From Dyadobacter bucti (GTDB lineage Bacteria; Bacteroidota; Bacteroidia; Cytophagales; Spirosomataceae): 64,000 nt of DNA. A program made the translations under genes and the position numbers. Numbering within the stretch: position 1 is the stretch's first letter; the number at the start of each line of letters is the position of its first letter. The DNA lies in NCBI RefSeq assembly GCF_005869225.1, contig NZ_SWFP01000005.1, positions 372,001 through 436,000 of the forward strand. Reading direction: 5' to 3'. The notes under the pieces are model-generated. The model was not told the DNA's origin. It was given only the letters and a program-made list of their open reading frames with translations, and made no database searches. Positions 45,562 through 53,794 of the stretch are shown piece after piece.

Positions 45562-45882
45562 TTATTTGCCGAATTTCGCTGCAATCCAGCGAAACATTTT
45601 CTTTTCTTTTTCCCAGAAAAACGAAAACTGGCCAAGCAGAAACCCGTACATCAGCAAAAGGCTCTGGTAGGTAGGGAAGATAAATAGAATGTAAGTAATG
45701 GTCTTTAGCCACATCGGTGTGGTTTCGTCATAACCTAAAAGGAAGAAAAGCCCCTTTCTCAGCCAGACCACCGTTGACCCGGATAAACTGAAAACTGCTA
45801 AAACTAAAAGAACTTGTCTGGTTGTCTCTAATCCCCATTTTTCCTGCATTTTACCCAACCAGGGCTGTACATTCTTTTCCAT
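45562..45882 (-). CDS. DUF6787 family membrane protein
   Basis: 106 aa with two transmembrane segments (about residues 22-51 and 61-86) and a basic aromatic end (FSFFWEKEKKMFRWI). Matches the small DUF6787 family of Bacteroidota. Function unknown. Transcribed towards its own terminator. Confidence 0.72.
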   Translation of the reverse strand: MEKNVQPWLGKMQEKWGLETTRQVLLVLAVFSLSGSTVVWLRKGLFFLLGYDETTPMWLKTITYILFIFPTYQSLLLMYGFLLGQFSFFWEKEKKMFRWIAAKFGK

Positions 45883-46059
45883 AACCTGTGTTTACGTATT
45901 TCAATTTTTTACAAAGTAACAACCCAAATGGCAATTTTCCCTTATTTTAATGAATGTTTAATGTGACTTTTATCAGTTCAAAATAAAATGTCTGTCACTG
46001 CAAAATGCGAATAAACCGGTATTCTACCCAAACAAAATTTGCTTTCTGTCAGCGGTAAA

Positions 46060-47631
46060 TTATTTGATTTTTAAAAACACCAAAAAACCGAGAATGCTCA
46101 CAACCAGGACACTGAAAGCTGCGAAGGTCATAATTCCGTCACGCATATCCTTGCCCAGGAAATCGAGGTAGCTGTACTTATGCAGGAACGCAAAACTGAA
46201 CCCTTCCCGTCTGTTGGCGTCTTCGACTTTCGTGGACAACCGGCTCGTGGCAGTTTCGATATAATAGGTCGTATGCTCCGGTGTATCATAGGCCAGCTTT
46301 ACCACCGGAAGTCTTTTATTGACAAAACCATATTCTCCTGCAAAGCCGGTAACCATGGAGGTTTTCGGTGCCGGCGCGTCCGAAATCGGTGAGGAAATTT
46401 GAGCTTCCATGAGATCACAGCAGCTTTCAGCATTTCGCTCTTCCTGGGCTGCGAATTTTCGGGCGAGGTATTTTGCGTAGCGGAAATTGCCGTCTTCGAG
46501 GTTTGTACCGTCTTTGACATTAATGTAATCCACAATGGTTTCATTCGTTTCCCAATCCTTTTTGATCGCCTGCCAGAATAGCTTTTCGCCCCATTTGATT
46601 AATGAGATATTGGCAACGCCCGTCAGGTCGATCATCGAAGCCTGTGCAATTTCTTCTGTTTTGATAACCGGGTCGTAGACATATTTCAGACGTTCGTCCG
46701 GGTCAAGTTTCTGGATCGCGTGGTATGCGCCGGAGAACGCAAAAGTGAACGTTACGATGCTTGACCAAACACCGATAGACCTGTGGTATTTCCTTAAAAT
46801 ACTACCCGGATTTCCGGATTTTGAGGGTTTTAATTTTCCCCACATCAATCCGTAAATGACAAGCCCCGCGACTGCCGAGAAAATAATCAGACTTAAAAAT
46901 GTCAGCATCAATGTAATTCTCAATGTATTGTTACCAATGAGATCGAGAAACCCCCAGTTGTGAAAAAGGCTGAAAATCCGTACAAATGCCCTGCGCGGCC
47001 CGTCGTTAAAAGTAGCGAACCTGCTTTGCGCGGTTTCCACGTAAATGTCCATTTGGCGGTCATCCGCGAAACTCACTTTCCAGACCGGCAGGTAACGGTT
47101 TACGAACTTGTATTCATCTGTAAATTCGGTAAGATAAGTAAATGAAGCCACCTTTGACTTGTTATCATTCAGCATAAACCTCGCCATGTTCCCGGCGTAT
47201 TTTTGGTCACCGTCGGTCAGCTCTGCACCATTTTTTGTGTCAAAATAGCGTAATTGATCATTAGCGTCTTTGACCTGATAGTAGCTGCTCCCGTCGAATT
47301 TGACGAGCCGGAAATTCTTGAATTCCGTTACCTTGTTTTGTATTACAACTTGCCCCAGGGATAATTTAACGTCAGTCGGGGAAACGATTTCAGCTTTGTA
47401 AAATTCATTGGCGATTTTAGTTTTGAACCAATGCGACATGAACGGGTGCATTACGCCGGAAGCAGTCCAGAAAATGGTGGGAACTATGGCCAGCAAGCCC
47501 AATATCCTGTGCCAGCGATAAATATTTTTCCTGATAGCACGTCTGGCCTGTTCTTTGAAAGATCCCGCGCGCACGGTTTTTATTTCTTCCGTAGCTGGCT
47601 GAAACGAAAGTGACCTGATTTTGTTTTTCAT
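46060..47631 (-). CDS. PepSY-domain membrane protein of the metal-uptake cluster
   Basis: 523 aa. Four transmembrane helices in the PiuB/PepSY-TM layout: an N-terminal helix (WHRILGLLAIVPTIFWTAS), two central ones and a C-terminal one; two PepSY-type periplasmic loops lie between. Such proteins often accompany TonB receptors and are thought to reduce or release the metal from the imported complex. A CC pair (ESCCDLMEAQ) lies in the second loop and might bind a metal. It starts 2 nt after the receptor gene, so is translated with it. Confidence 0.85.
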   Translation of the reverse strand: MKNKIRSLSFQPATEEIKTVRAGSFKEQARRAIRKNIYRWHRILGLLAIVPTIFWTASGVMHPFMSHWFKTKIANEFYKAEIVSPTDVKLSLGQVVIQNKVTEFKNFRLVKFDGSSYYQVKDANDQLRYFDTKNGAELTDGDQKYAGNMARFMLNDNKSKVASFTYLTEFTDEYKFVNRYLPVWKVSFADDRQMDIYVETAQSRFATFNDGPRRAFVRIFSLFHNWGFLDLIGNNTLRITLMLTFLSLIIFSAVAGLVIYGLMWGKLKPSKSGNPGSILRKYHRSIGVWSSIVTFTFAFSGAYHAIQKLDPDERLKYVYDPVIKTEEIAQASMIDLTGVANISLIKWGEKLFWQAIKKDWETNETIVDYINVKDGTNLEDGNFRYAKYLARKFAAQEERNAESCCDLMEAQISSPISDAPAPKTSMVTGFAGEYGFVNKRLPVVKLAYDTPEHTTYYIETATSRLSTKVEDANRREGFSFAFLHKYSYLDFLGKDMRDGIMTFAAFSVLVVSILGFLVFLKIK

Positions 47632-47633
47632 AC

Positions 47634-49979
47634 CTATTTTTTACCGCTGAATGTATACTGGATTCCCATGATAAAGGTGCGCGGGGCGGCCGCGTTAAAC
47701 GTTGTGCGGTCTGTAGCATTGTTGCCCCGTGTGGCATTGGTGGCGTAAAGTACATCGGTGAGATTGAGGATATTGGAAAATACTTCAACGCCTTTCCATT
47801 GATAGCCAACCCTGAAATTCATAATGTCATAACCCTCGTAGCGAACGGTGTTGATCTGGTTTTGGTACCAGCCGGTAACATGCTGCCACTCCACCGACGA
47901 GCGGAAGTTTTTAAACCATTTGGGATAATAATTGAATTCCGAGTTCCATAGCCAGCGCGGGGAAGAGGGCATATCTTTGCCGTTTACGTTTTTCAGAGCA
48001 TCTGATTCCCTGCTGCTCAGGATAAATTCTTCGTAACGGTGAATAGCAGTTGTCCCGCCGAAACGAAAGAAAAGCTCTTTGGAAGGCTTGTAAGTAAGTC
48101 CGAATTCCACGCCCCTGTGCAGGGTTTTTCCCGCCGACTGGTAATCTGTCGAGTTGTCCGGTAACCGCACATTGAGCAATTCATTGCGCCCGCTCATCTG
48201 ATAAAAAGCCAGATCGACATATACTTTGTTATGCATGAAAGATGCCCACCCGCCGAGCTCGGCATTGTTAAATTCGGCCGGTTGCAGGTTGTAGTAAAAC
48301 AGGTCGCCGTTCGGCAAGGCAGCTGGGCGCTTCCGAAAAATGGATGTGAGACCGGGAGGTGAAAATCCCCTTGAATAATTGGCATATATCCCTTTCCCTT
48401 TGCCCAGATCATAAGTCGCGCCGATTTTGGGGGTTACCCTGCTGTAAGACTTGCCGCCGAAAGTGCTGTCGAGGTAATTGGTGTAGCTGAATGACATCCG
48501 GTCGTAACGAATGCCCGCGGAGATTTTTAAACGGGGCAGTAATTCAAAATCATATTGGCTATAAACAGCCGTGTTTTTTATATCTGCCTGATAGTCAGAA
48601 TTTCTGATGTCCGGCCGCTCCTTCACAATGGTGTATTTCTCGACGGATTTTTTGTCTGGCCTGAGCGTAGCTTCCAGATCCACCTGGTAAGACCAGTAGG
48701 ACGAGGGAGAAAAGTCGAGCACTGTTCCGGCAATGAGTTTGGAATTGAGGAAACTGAACCGCTGGCTGTGTTGCGCAATCAGACCAATGCTTTTGAAATC
48801 GCTGGAATTGATCTCTCCCCTGGCAGTGGTTTGGCCTGTTATCCATCGGATACCGTAGCTGGGATTTTGGCCGTGCTCATTTTTTCTTGCAAAAACCGTT
48901 ACGAACGACTGGGAACCGTTCTGCCAATCTTTTTCCAGGGTTAAGCGGCTCCGGAGCGATTTCGATTTACGATAAGTGAAATCTGTTGTACTCACATATT
49001 GTCGTGAATAGAACGCGATACTGTCTACGCTTCCGCTGGTTTGGGAATCGTAATTATTGTAAGCAAAAGTGTAAATGAGCCGTGTGGAAGGTGTGAAATG
49101 ATATTCAAGCCGGGTATTAACCGCGTTTTTATCATAGTCAGATCCTTTCATCCAGCTGTCTTTCTGATTGGCTGTAAAACCGCCTACATACACACCAAAT
49201 TTGCCGCTCATTCCTCCCGCACCGTACTGCAGTCTTTTGTAACCCCACTGATCAGCTTGGATGCCGACTTTCACAGTCGGGATAATGGTCGGCCGCTGGG
49301 TAATGAAATTCACGGCTCCACCCACAGCCTCAGGTCCGTAAATGGAAGAAACCGGGCCTTTCACAACTTCCACCGAACTGATTGCAAATTGGTTGAATTC
49401 CAGGATAGAATTATGGTTAAAAACACCCATGGGACGGATCGGTACACCGTCTTCCATATATAAAAAATAGGCGTTGGTCGTAAACGGCTGACGGATCGCC
49501 ATGGAATGCTGTTCGTTTCCCAGATTGACCATCATCACTCCCGGCACTTTATTGACGATCTCATACATGGCAGTCGGCTTTGCCTCGTCGATCATTTTCG
49601 GTGTAAGCCGGGAAATAGCAATCGGGCTTTCGGTGCGAAGTGTCGCCTCCCGGTTGCCGGTCACCACGAGCGACTGCAGATTTTCTGTTGCGGATTCGAG
49701 TGCAATGTTGACAGTTTTGTCATCGCTGACAACAATTTCCTTCGTGGAAAAGCCGATGCTGGATATTCTGACAGCAAGTCCTTTTAGATTTCCTGGTAAT
49801 GAAAAACTGCCGTCATTGTCTGTGGAGGTTCCTGTATTGGAAGAAATAATCTGCACGGTTGCGCCTATAACTGGCTCTTTGGTTTGTATATCATACACTT
49901 TACCCCGGAAGGTTTGCGCCTGTGCTTGTTGTATAAAAATGAATAGGAGAGCCGCCTGTAAATATATTTTCAGGTTCAT
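47634..49979 (-). CDS. TonB-dependent outer-membrane receptor
   Basis: 781 aa. Signal peptide ends QAQAQ. A carboxypeptidase-regulatory-like domain (TFRGKVYDIQTKEPVIGATV, about 23-110) precedes the plug (VPGVMMVNLG, EVVKGPVSSIYGPEAVGGAVNFI) and a 22-strand barrel ending FIMGIQYTFSGKK. Imports a metal complex or similar ligand driven by TonB/ExbBD. It has no SusD partner. The next gene is the PepSY protein; upstream are MbnH-type and MbnP-type genes, so a copper or siderophore-like ligand is plausible but unproven. Confidence 0.92.
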   Translation of the reverse strand: MNLKIYLQAALLFIFIQQAQAQTFRGKVYDIQTKEPVIGATVQIISSNTGTSTDNDGSFSLPGNLKGLAVRISSIGFSTKEIVVSDDKTVNIALESATENLQSLVVTGNREATLRTESPIAISRLTPKMIDEAKPTAMYEIVNKVPGVMMVNLGNEQHSMAIRQPFTTNAYFLYMEDGVPIRPMGVFNHNSILEFNQFAISSVEVVKGPVSSIYGPEAVGGAVNFITQRPTIIPTVKVGIQADQWGYKRLQYGAGGMSGKFGVYVGGFTANQKDSWMKGSDYDKNAVNTRLEYHFTPSTRLIYTFAYNNYDSQTSGSVDSIAFYSRQYVSTTDFTYRKSKSLRSRLTLEKDWQNGSQSFVTVFARKNEHGQNPSYGIRWITGQTTARGEINSSDFKSIGLIAQHSQRFSFLNSKLIAGTVLDFSPSSYWSYQVDLEATLRPDKKSVEKYTIVKERPDIRNSDYQADIKNTAVYSQYDFELLPRLKISAGIRYDRMSFSYTNYLDSTFGGKSYSRVTPKIGATYDLGKGKGIYANYSRGFSPPGLTSIFRKRPAALPNGDLFYYNLQPAEFNNAELGGWASFMHNKVYVDLAFYQMSGRNELLNVRLPDNSTDYQSAGKTLHRGVEFGLTYKPSKELFFRFGGTTAIHRYEEFILSSRESDALKNVNGKDMPSSPRWLWNSEFNYYPKWFKNFRSSVEWQHVTGWYQNQINTVRYEGYDIMNFRVGYQWKGVEVFSNILNLTDVLYATNATRGNNATDRTTFNAAAPRTFIMGIQYTFSGKK

Positions 49980-50052
49980 TGAAATGGTTATTAAGATAAA
50001 ATTTCAGTTAGCTATCGCTAGCCGGGAGTTTAGCGGCCAGCTTTCTATGAAA

Positions 50053-50430
50053 TTATCCTTTGGGCGGGCGCAGAAGCTTAGCTGCGGGAGCAGAATAAAA
50101 ATGAAGCAGATAAAAGAAATTTTGCCTGGGCGAGCGGATTATCGCCGGTGCGCAAAAAATATAGGAAGTAACCGAAGCGGCAAACAGCTGGATCACCGGT
50201 GTATTATGCACCCGCTCCGAAGTCTCTTTGTCAGTCTTGTCTTCCTGTTCTTTCAGTTTTTTGGCGAGGTAACACTTCCCATTACATTTCAGCTCGGGAC
50301 GCTGCCGGTTTTCGCACAAAACCCTGGCAATGTAGTCTCTGTTTATTTTAAAATACGCGATCGTTCCCCACGGGCTGAGCGTGGGCAGCATGATTGAAAA
50401 TAACAATATATATGCTATGAATGACCGCAT
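50053..50430 (-). CDS. Small membrane protein with C-x9-C-x3-C motif, copy 2
   Basis: 125 aa. N-terminal membrane helix (about residues 4-22), then a periplasmic or cytoplasmic core with Cys39, Cys49 and Cys53 in VLCENRQRPELKCNGKCYLA and a basic KKLKEQEDK tail. The end is Pro/aromatic-rich. The core matches the gene at 52530-52925. The three invariant cysteines suggest metal binding or disulphide chemistry. The ATG at 50430 is 3 nt after the MbnH-type gene's stop, so they are translated together. Confidence 0.75.
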   Translation of the reverse strand: MRSFIAYILLFSIMLPTLSPWGTIAYFKINRDYIARVLCENRQRPELKCNGKCYLAKKLKEQEDKTDKETSERVHNTPVIQLFAASVTSYIFCAPAIIRSPRQNFFYLLHFYSAPAAKLLRPPKG

Positions 50431-50433
50431 TAA

Positions 50434-51564
50434 TTACAGTGAAGTCCCTATGCCGGGATCGGAAAATCGTTTGTCGGTTATAAATTGTTCGTCGTTCAAG
50501 GTTCTCAAAAAGGCGATTATCGACTGCTTTTCAGTGGCAGAAAGCCTGACCCCAGGTTTCTTCCCGGCTGGTTTTAGCAGCGGATCAAGACTTGGGGAAT
50601 TGTAAATGCTATCTGCCGGACTGCTGGCCTGATCGTTTGCATAATGATCAAGCACCTGTTGCAGCGAGGTATATCGTCCATCGTGCATATAGGGAGCGGT
50701 TAGCCCCACATTCCGTAAACTGGGCACTTTGAATTTCAGCCTGTCAGCTTCATTTAAGGTAATCTCATACCTGCCCTGGTCATTGATTTTATTGGGGATC
50801 AATCCGTTATTTCGAAAACCCATGTCCGTGAACAATTCGCCGCTGTGGCAACCGGAACATTTTTGTTTAAAAAGTGCCAGGCCTTCTTTTTGCTGCGTAG
50901 TGAGCGCAGAGGCGTCCCCTAGCGCATAATAATCGTAGCGTGAAGTTGCAGAAACCATCGTCAGCATAAACTGGGACAATGCTTTCATCATGCGTTCGCC
51001 ATTAATTTCATCCGTTCCAAAAGCCGCTTTGAACATTTTTGGATAATCAACCTGCTTGGCTGCCCCTGCCACCGGAGTATTTCTTAGTTTTTGCAGCACG
51101 TTTCCTGTTTTTTCATCCATTTCTACCGGATTCTGAATCGGTACAGGCGGCACCAGGTCAAGGTCGTGCACACCTCCGTCCCAAAAAAATGAAGTATACC
51201 AGGCCATGTTCTGAACGGAAGGAGCATTACGGGTCCCGAGCTTGTCGTCGACACCATGGCTGAGATCGTGGCCGTGATGGGTGAATGCCGCTTGCTGCTG
51301 GTGACATGTCCCGCATCCGATATTATCTGTCCGGGAAAGGATTCCGTCATAAAACAAAAAACGACCCAGTTCCACACCTTCCGCAGTCAGTGGGTTTTTT
51401 GAAAGATCATAGACGGGATCGGGAAAATGAGAAGGTTTTGTCCAGGTCAATGGGGCAGGCTTAGGATCGACCGGGCCTGGATCGGGGCTGTCTGTTCCCT
51501 TTTCACAGGAAACGGATGCCAGTACCAGACATATCATTACACCAAATAGACAATTGTTTTTCAT
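50434..51564 (-). CDS. Di-haem cytochrome c peroxidase/MauG family lipoprotein (MbnH-like)
   Basis: 376 aa. Lipoprotein signal (Cys20 in ASVSC), Pro-rich linker, then two c-type haem sites: CGTCH at 84-88 and CSGCH at 236-240, with PYMHDGRY near 295 as a haem-ligand region. Belongs to the CcpA/MauG superfamily. The family subgroup MbnH oxidises a tryptophan of its partner MbnP to kynurenine to create a copper site. The MbnP-type gene is immediately upstream, so the MbnH role is favoured over peroxide removal. Confidence 0.88.
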   Translation of the reverse strand: MKNNCLFGVMICLVLASVSCEKGTDSPDPGPVDPKPAPLTWTKPSHFPDPVYDLSKNPLTAEGVELGRFLFYDGILSRTDNIGCGTCHQQQAAFTHHGHDLSHGVDDKLGTRNAPSVQNMAWYTSFFWDGGVHDLDLVPPVPIQNPVEMDEKTGNVLQKLRNTPVAGAAKQVDYPKMFKAAFGTDEINGERMMKALSQFMLTMVSATSRYDYYALGDASALTTQQKEGLALFKQKCSGCHSGELFTDMGFRNNGLIPNKINDQGRYEITLNEADRLKFKVPSLRNVGLTAPYMHDGRYTSLQQVLDHYANDQASSPADSIYNSPSLDPLLKPAGKKPGVRLSATEKQSIIAFLRTLNDEQFITDKRFSDPGIGTSL

Positions 51565-51580
51565 AAATCCAGGTCAGCCG

Positions 51581-52408
51581 TCAGTCTGCATTGATATCAT
51601 CGAACCGAAACATATTGACGTAATTATCAGCGATATTTTTTGAAAAATCGTCGAACATGACACTGGTATGTTCCGAAATACTAAGCTGTGTAGGGCCGTC
51701 AAAAATTTTCAAAACATCTGCCAGTACATGAACTTCGGGGCTGAGCTCAGTTGTAACAACGGCTTTTTTGCTCTCGAAATCAATTTGTACAGTTCGGATG
51801 TTATTCAATGTCTTAACAGTCCGCCCGCCAAATCCGCCGATATGATAATAATATTTGCCGTTCGGGGACTCCACGGCAGCCGGAGAACTTCCCTCCATTT
51901 TCACAAAAATATAACCGGGGTTCCAGTCCCAGTACATCGCTTCTTCATTCGTAGGGCCGGAAAACCTGTCCAGAATTCCTTTTCTTTTTGATTCATCAGC
52001 AACACTGCGTGTACTATCGATCCCGACAATGAACCGCACGCCGGTATATTCGCCGACCGGCACATTGTTGATCGTCGCTTTTTGAGAAGCTTCATTGGAT
52101 TCCCGGATCAGGAAGTAACTCGAATCCTGCGGGACAATGAAACTGCCTCCGTCGGCTCTTAACAGTTCGAAATTGGATATATAATAGTTGAATATCGAAA
52201 CAGTGAAACTTTCTCCGACGGAATTCTGATAGGTTTGTGCGTTCAGTTTCAGGTCTTCGTTTCCAACCACATTATCAAAATCAAGGTGAAGGCTGCCGCT
52301 GACAGTGGGATCTGTGCCCGGTTCATTGTTGTCTTTGCAACCCATTATGAAGACACCGGACAAAACTGCCAGAGCAGGCAGCAATACATAAAATAACTTA
52401 CGTTTCAT
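51581..52408 (-). CDS. MbnP-family putative copper-binding lipoprotein
   Basis: 275 aa from the ATG at 52408; longer in-frame starts run into non-coding sequence. Lipobox IMGC (Cys24). The family outline is visible: LHLDFDNVVGNEDLKLN near the start, then VGEYTGVRFIVGID, MYWDWNPGYIFVKMEG with W160 and W162, and YYYHIGGFGG. In MbnP a tryptophan is converted to kynurenine by MbnH and helps bind Cu(I). The MbnH-type gene follows 17 nt downstream. Confidence 0.85.
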   Translation of the reverse strand: MKRKLFYVLLPALAVLSGVFIMGCKDNNEPGTDPTVSGSLHLDFDNVVGNEDLKLNAQTYQNSVGESFTVSIFNYYISNFELLRADGGSFIVPQDSSYFLIRESNEASQKATINNVPVGEYTGVRFIVGIDSTRSVADESKRKGILDRFSGPTNEEAMYWDWNPGYIFVKMEGSSPAAVESPNGKYYYHIGGFGGRTVKTLNNIRTVQIDFESKKAVVTTELSPEVHVLADVLKIFDGPTQLSISEHTSVMFDDFSKNIADNYVNMFRFDDINAD

Positions 52409-52529
52409 GGTATGCATGAATTTAAGTAATACGGCACAGACACCCGTTTGAGCGTCGATGAAGCCAGAAAAAATAAAAAAGGGAACCCTTATAAAAGGGT
52501 AACGAAAAAGCGCGCGCCTGATTTTAAAT

Positions 52530-52925
52530 TCAGGCCAGAGGCGGATGAAAAATATCATCTACTGCAACGCGGGCAGTAAAAGGAGAGGAGTAAGTGAAAA
52601 CAGGATTGGTAAAAATCGTGTAAGAAGTTGTCTCGGGAACAAAAGAATAATAAATCTGCTGGTCCATCACGTGATCCAGTAATCTTGACATATAATTCTG
52701 TTCGGCTTGCCGTTTTTCCTGTTCATCCAGCGCAGCGATCCGTTTGGCCAGGTAGCATTTACCATTGCAATTCATGATCGGCCGGTCGCGGTTTTCGCAA
52801 AGGTTGGCAACAATGTAATCCCGCCTGATCTCGAAATCGAGGTATAACAAAGGAATGACCCATACTTTTACAAGCATGAGGCTCAGCAGGCTGAGTGAGA
52901 TCCATTGTTTTACAGTATTTTTCAA
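52530..52925 (-). CDS. Small membrane protein with C-x9-C-x3-C motif, copy 1
   Basis: 131 aa from a TTG at 52925 (no ATG upstream in frame). One N-terminal hydrophobic segment (about 8-30), then RRDYIVANLCENRDRP and Cys43, Cys53, Cys57 in the same spacing as the gene at 50053-50430. Ends PVFTYSSPFTARVAVDDI. First gene of the cluster; it precedes mbnP by 121 nt. Family unnamed to me. Confidence 0.72.
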   Translation of the reverse strand: MKNTVKQWISLSLLSLMLVKVWVIPLLYLDFEIRRDYIVANLCENRDRPIMNCNGKCYLAKRIAALDEQEKRQAEQNYMSRLLDHVMDQQIYYSFVPETTSYTIFTNPVFTYSSPFTARVAVDDIFHPPLA

Positions 52926-52945
52926 AATCTAAACAGCAAATTTTT

Positions 52946-52966
52946 TCAGGAATACATCATTCCTGA
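52946..52966. promoter_or_regulatory. Palindrome next to the predicted cluster promoter
   Basis: TCAGGAAT-N5-ATTCCTGA, a perfect 8-bp inverted repeat. On the minus strand it begins 3 nt after the -7 box (52970-52977), so it overlaps the expected transcription start and is well placed for a repressor. It could instead form an mRNA leader hairpin. Confidence 0.5.
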
Positions 52967-52969
52967 TCC

Positions 52970-52977
52970 CAAAGGTA
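52970..52977 (-). promoter_or_regulatory. -7 promoter element of the MbnP/MbnH/TonB cluster
   Basis: TACCTTTG on the minus strand matches TAnnTTTG; the start codon lies 45 nt downstream. A -33 is not clear. Confidence 0.5.
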
Positions 52978-53041
52978 ACTAACAAGCGTTACATATTCCG
53001 AATGGTGCCGCAGCTCTTTTAAGATTGCATTGGTATTTTCT

Positions 53042-53049
53042 TATTTTTG
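53042..53049 (+). promoter_or_regulatory. -7 promoter element of the Uma2 gene
   Basis: TATTTTTG matches TAnnTTTG; the ATG at 53070 is 20 nt downstream. It lies back to back with the metal-cluster promoter. Confidence 0.45.
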
Positions 53050-53069
53050 TCAAAAACACAACATACACT

Positions 53070-53675
53070 ATGTCAGCGATCGCACAAACCATGTATTCAG
53101 AGGATGATTATCTTTTATTGGAGGCAAAAGCCAGTTATAAAAGTGAATATTTTCGCGGGGAAATATTTATGATGGCCGGAGGCACGCCAAATCATAATAG
53201 GATAAAGGAGAATTTATCGGGTGAAATACATGCTATCCTAAAAAAGAGAAACTCCTGCCGCAGCTATTCAAGTGATCAGAGAATTTATATCCCGGAAAAC
53301 AGTCTCTATACTTATCCGGATCTGGTGGTGGTTTGCAATCCTAACAAGTATTCGGAAAGAGATAAAAATGCGATCACGAACCCAACAGTGATTGTCGAAG
53401 TCATTTCCGAAAGTTCAGCGGCCTATGACCGGGGCGACAAGTTCAGGTTGTATCGCGACATCAAAACGCTTCAAGAATATGTGATCGTTAATTCGCTGAA
53501 TGTAGGAGCGGAGGTGTATTGCCGCACTGATGACGGGCACTGGCTACTGGCTTCCGACGCTTATAAGCTTACCGACTCTATCTACATTCAATCTCTGGAG
53601 GCATCCTTGCTCCTCTCCGATCTCTATCTCGGCACGGAAAATGTGCTGGAAGGTTTGACCATGCCCGAAGAGTAA
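53070..53675 (+). CDS. Uma2-family putative endonuclease (DUF820)
   Basis: 201 aa from the ATG at 53070. Restriction-endonuclease-like core: KSEYFRGEIFMMAGGTPNHN, YTYPDLVVVCN (D-x-x) and VIVEVISESSAAYDRGDKFRLYRD (E-x-x with following Lys/Arg). Uma2 proteins are numerous in Cytophagales and often suspected to be mobile or selfish; target unknown. Lies between the metal cluster and exbB. Confidence 0.85.
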   Translation: MSAIAQTMYSEDDYLLLEAKASYKSEYFRGEIFMMAGGTPNHNRIKENLSGEIHAILKKRNSCRSYSSDQRIYIPENSLYTYPDLVVVCNPNKYSERDKNAITNPTVIVEVISESSAAYDRGDKFRLYRDIKTLQEYVIVNSLNVGAEVYCRTDDGHWLLASDAYKLTDSIYIQSLEASLLLSDLYLGTENVLEGLTMPEE

Positions 53676-53681
53676 TTTTTC

Positions 53682-53689
53682 TATATTTG
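53682..53689 (+). promoter_or_regulatory. -7 promoter element of the exbB-exbD operon
   Basis: TATATTTG matches TAnnTTTG, with TTTG at 53654-53657 as a possible -33 (24-nt spacing, long). Leader about 100 nt to exbB. Confidence 0.45.
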
Positions 53690-53794
53690 CCCTTTAAACA
53701 ATAAGGCGGCAGAGGCTCCGTTTAAGTTCAAAACCGTTTTTTTACCAAATTGACCTCTATTTCATTAGCTTAACCATTCACTTTTTATTTTAAT

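Noticed and set aside
49501..50397. 298-codon plus-strand ORF opposite the TonB receptor and small Cys protein
   Set aside because: Spans the ends of two clear minus-strand genes and shows no domain; a shadow frame.
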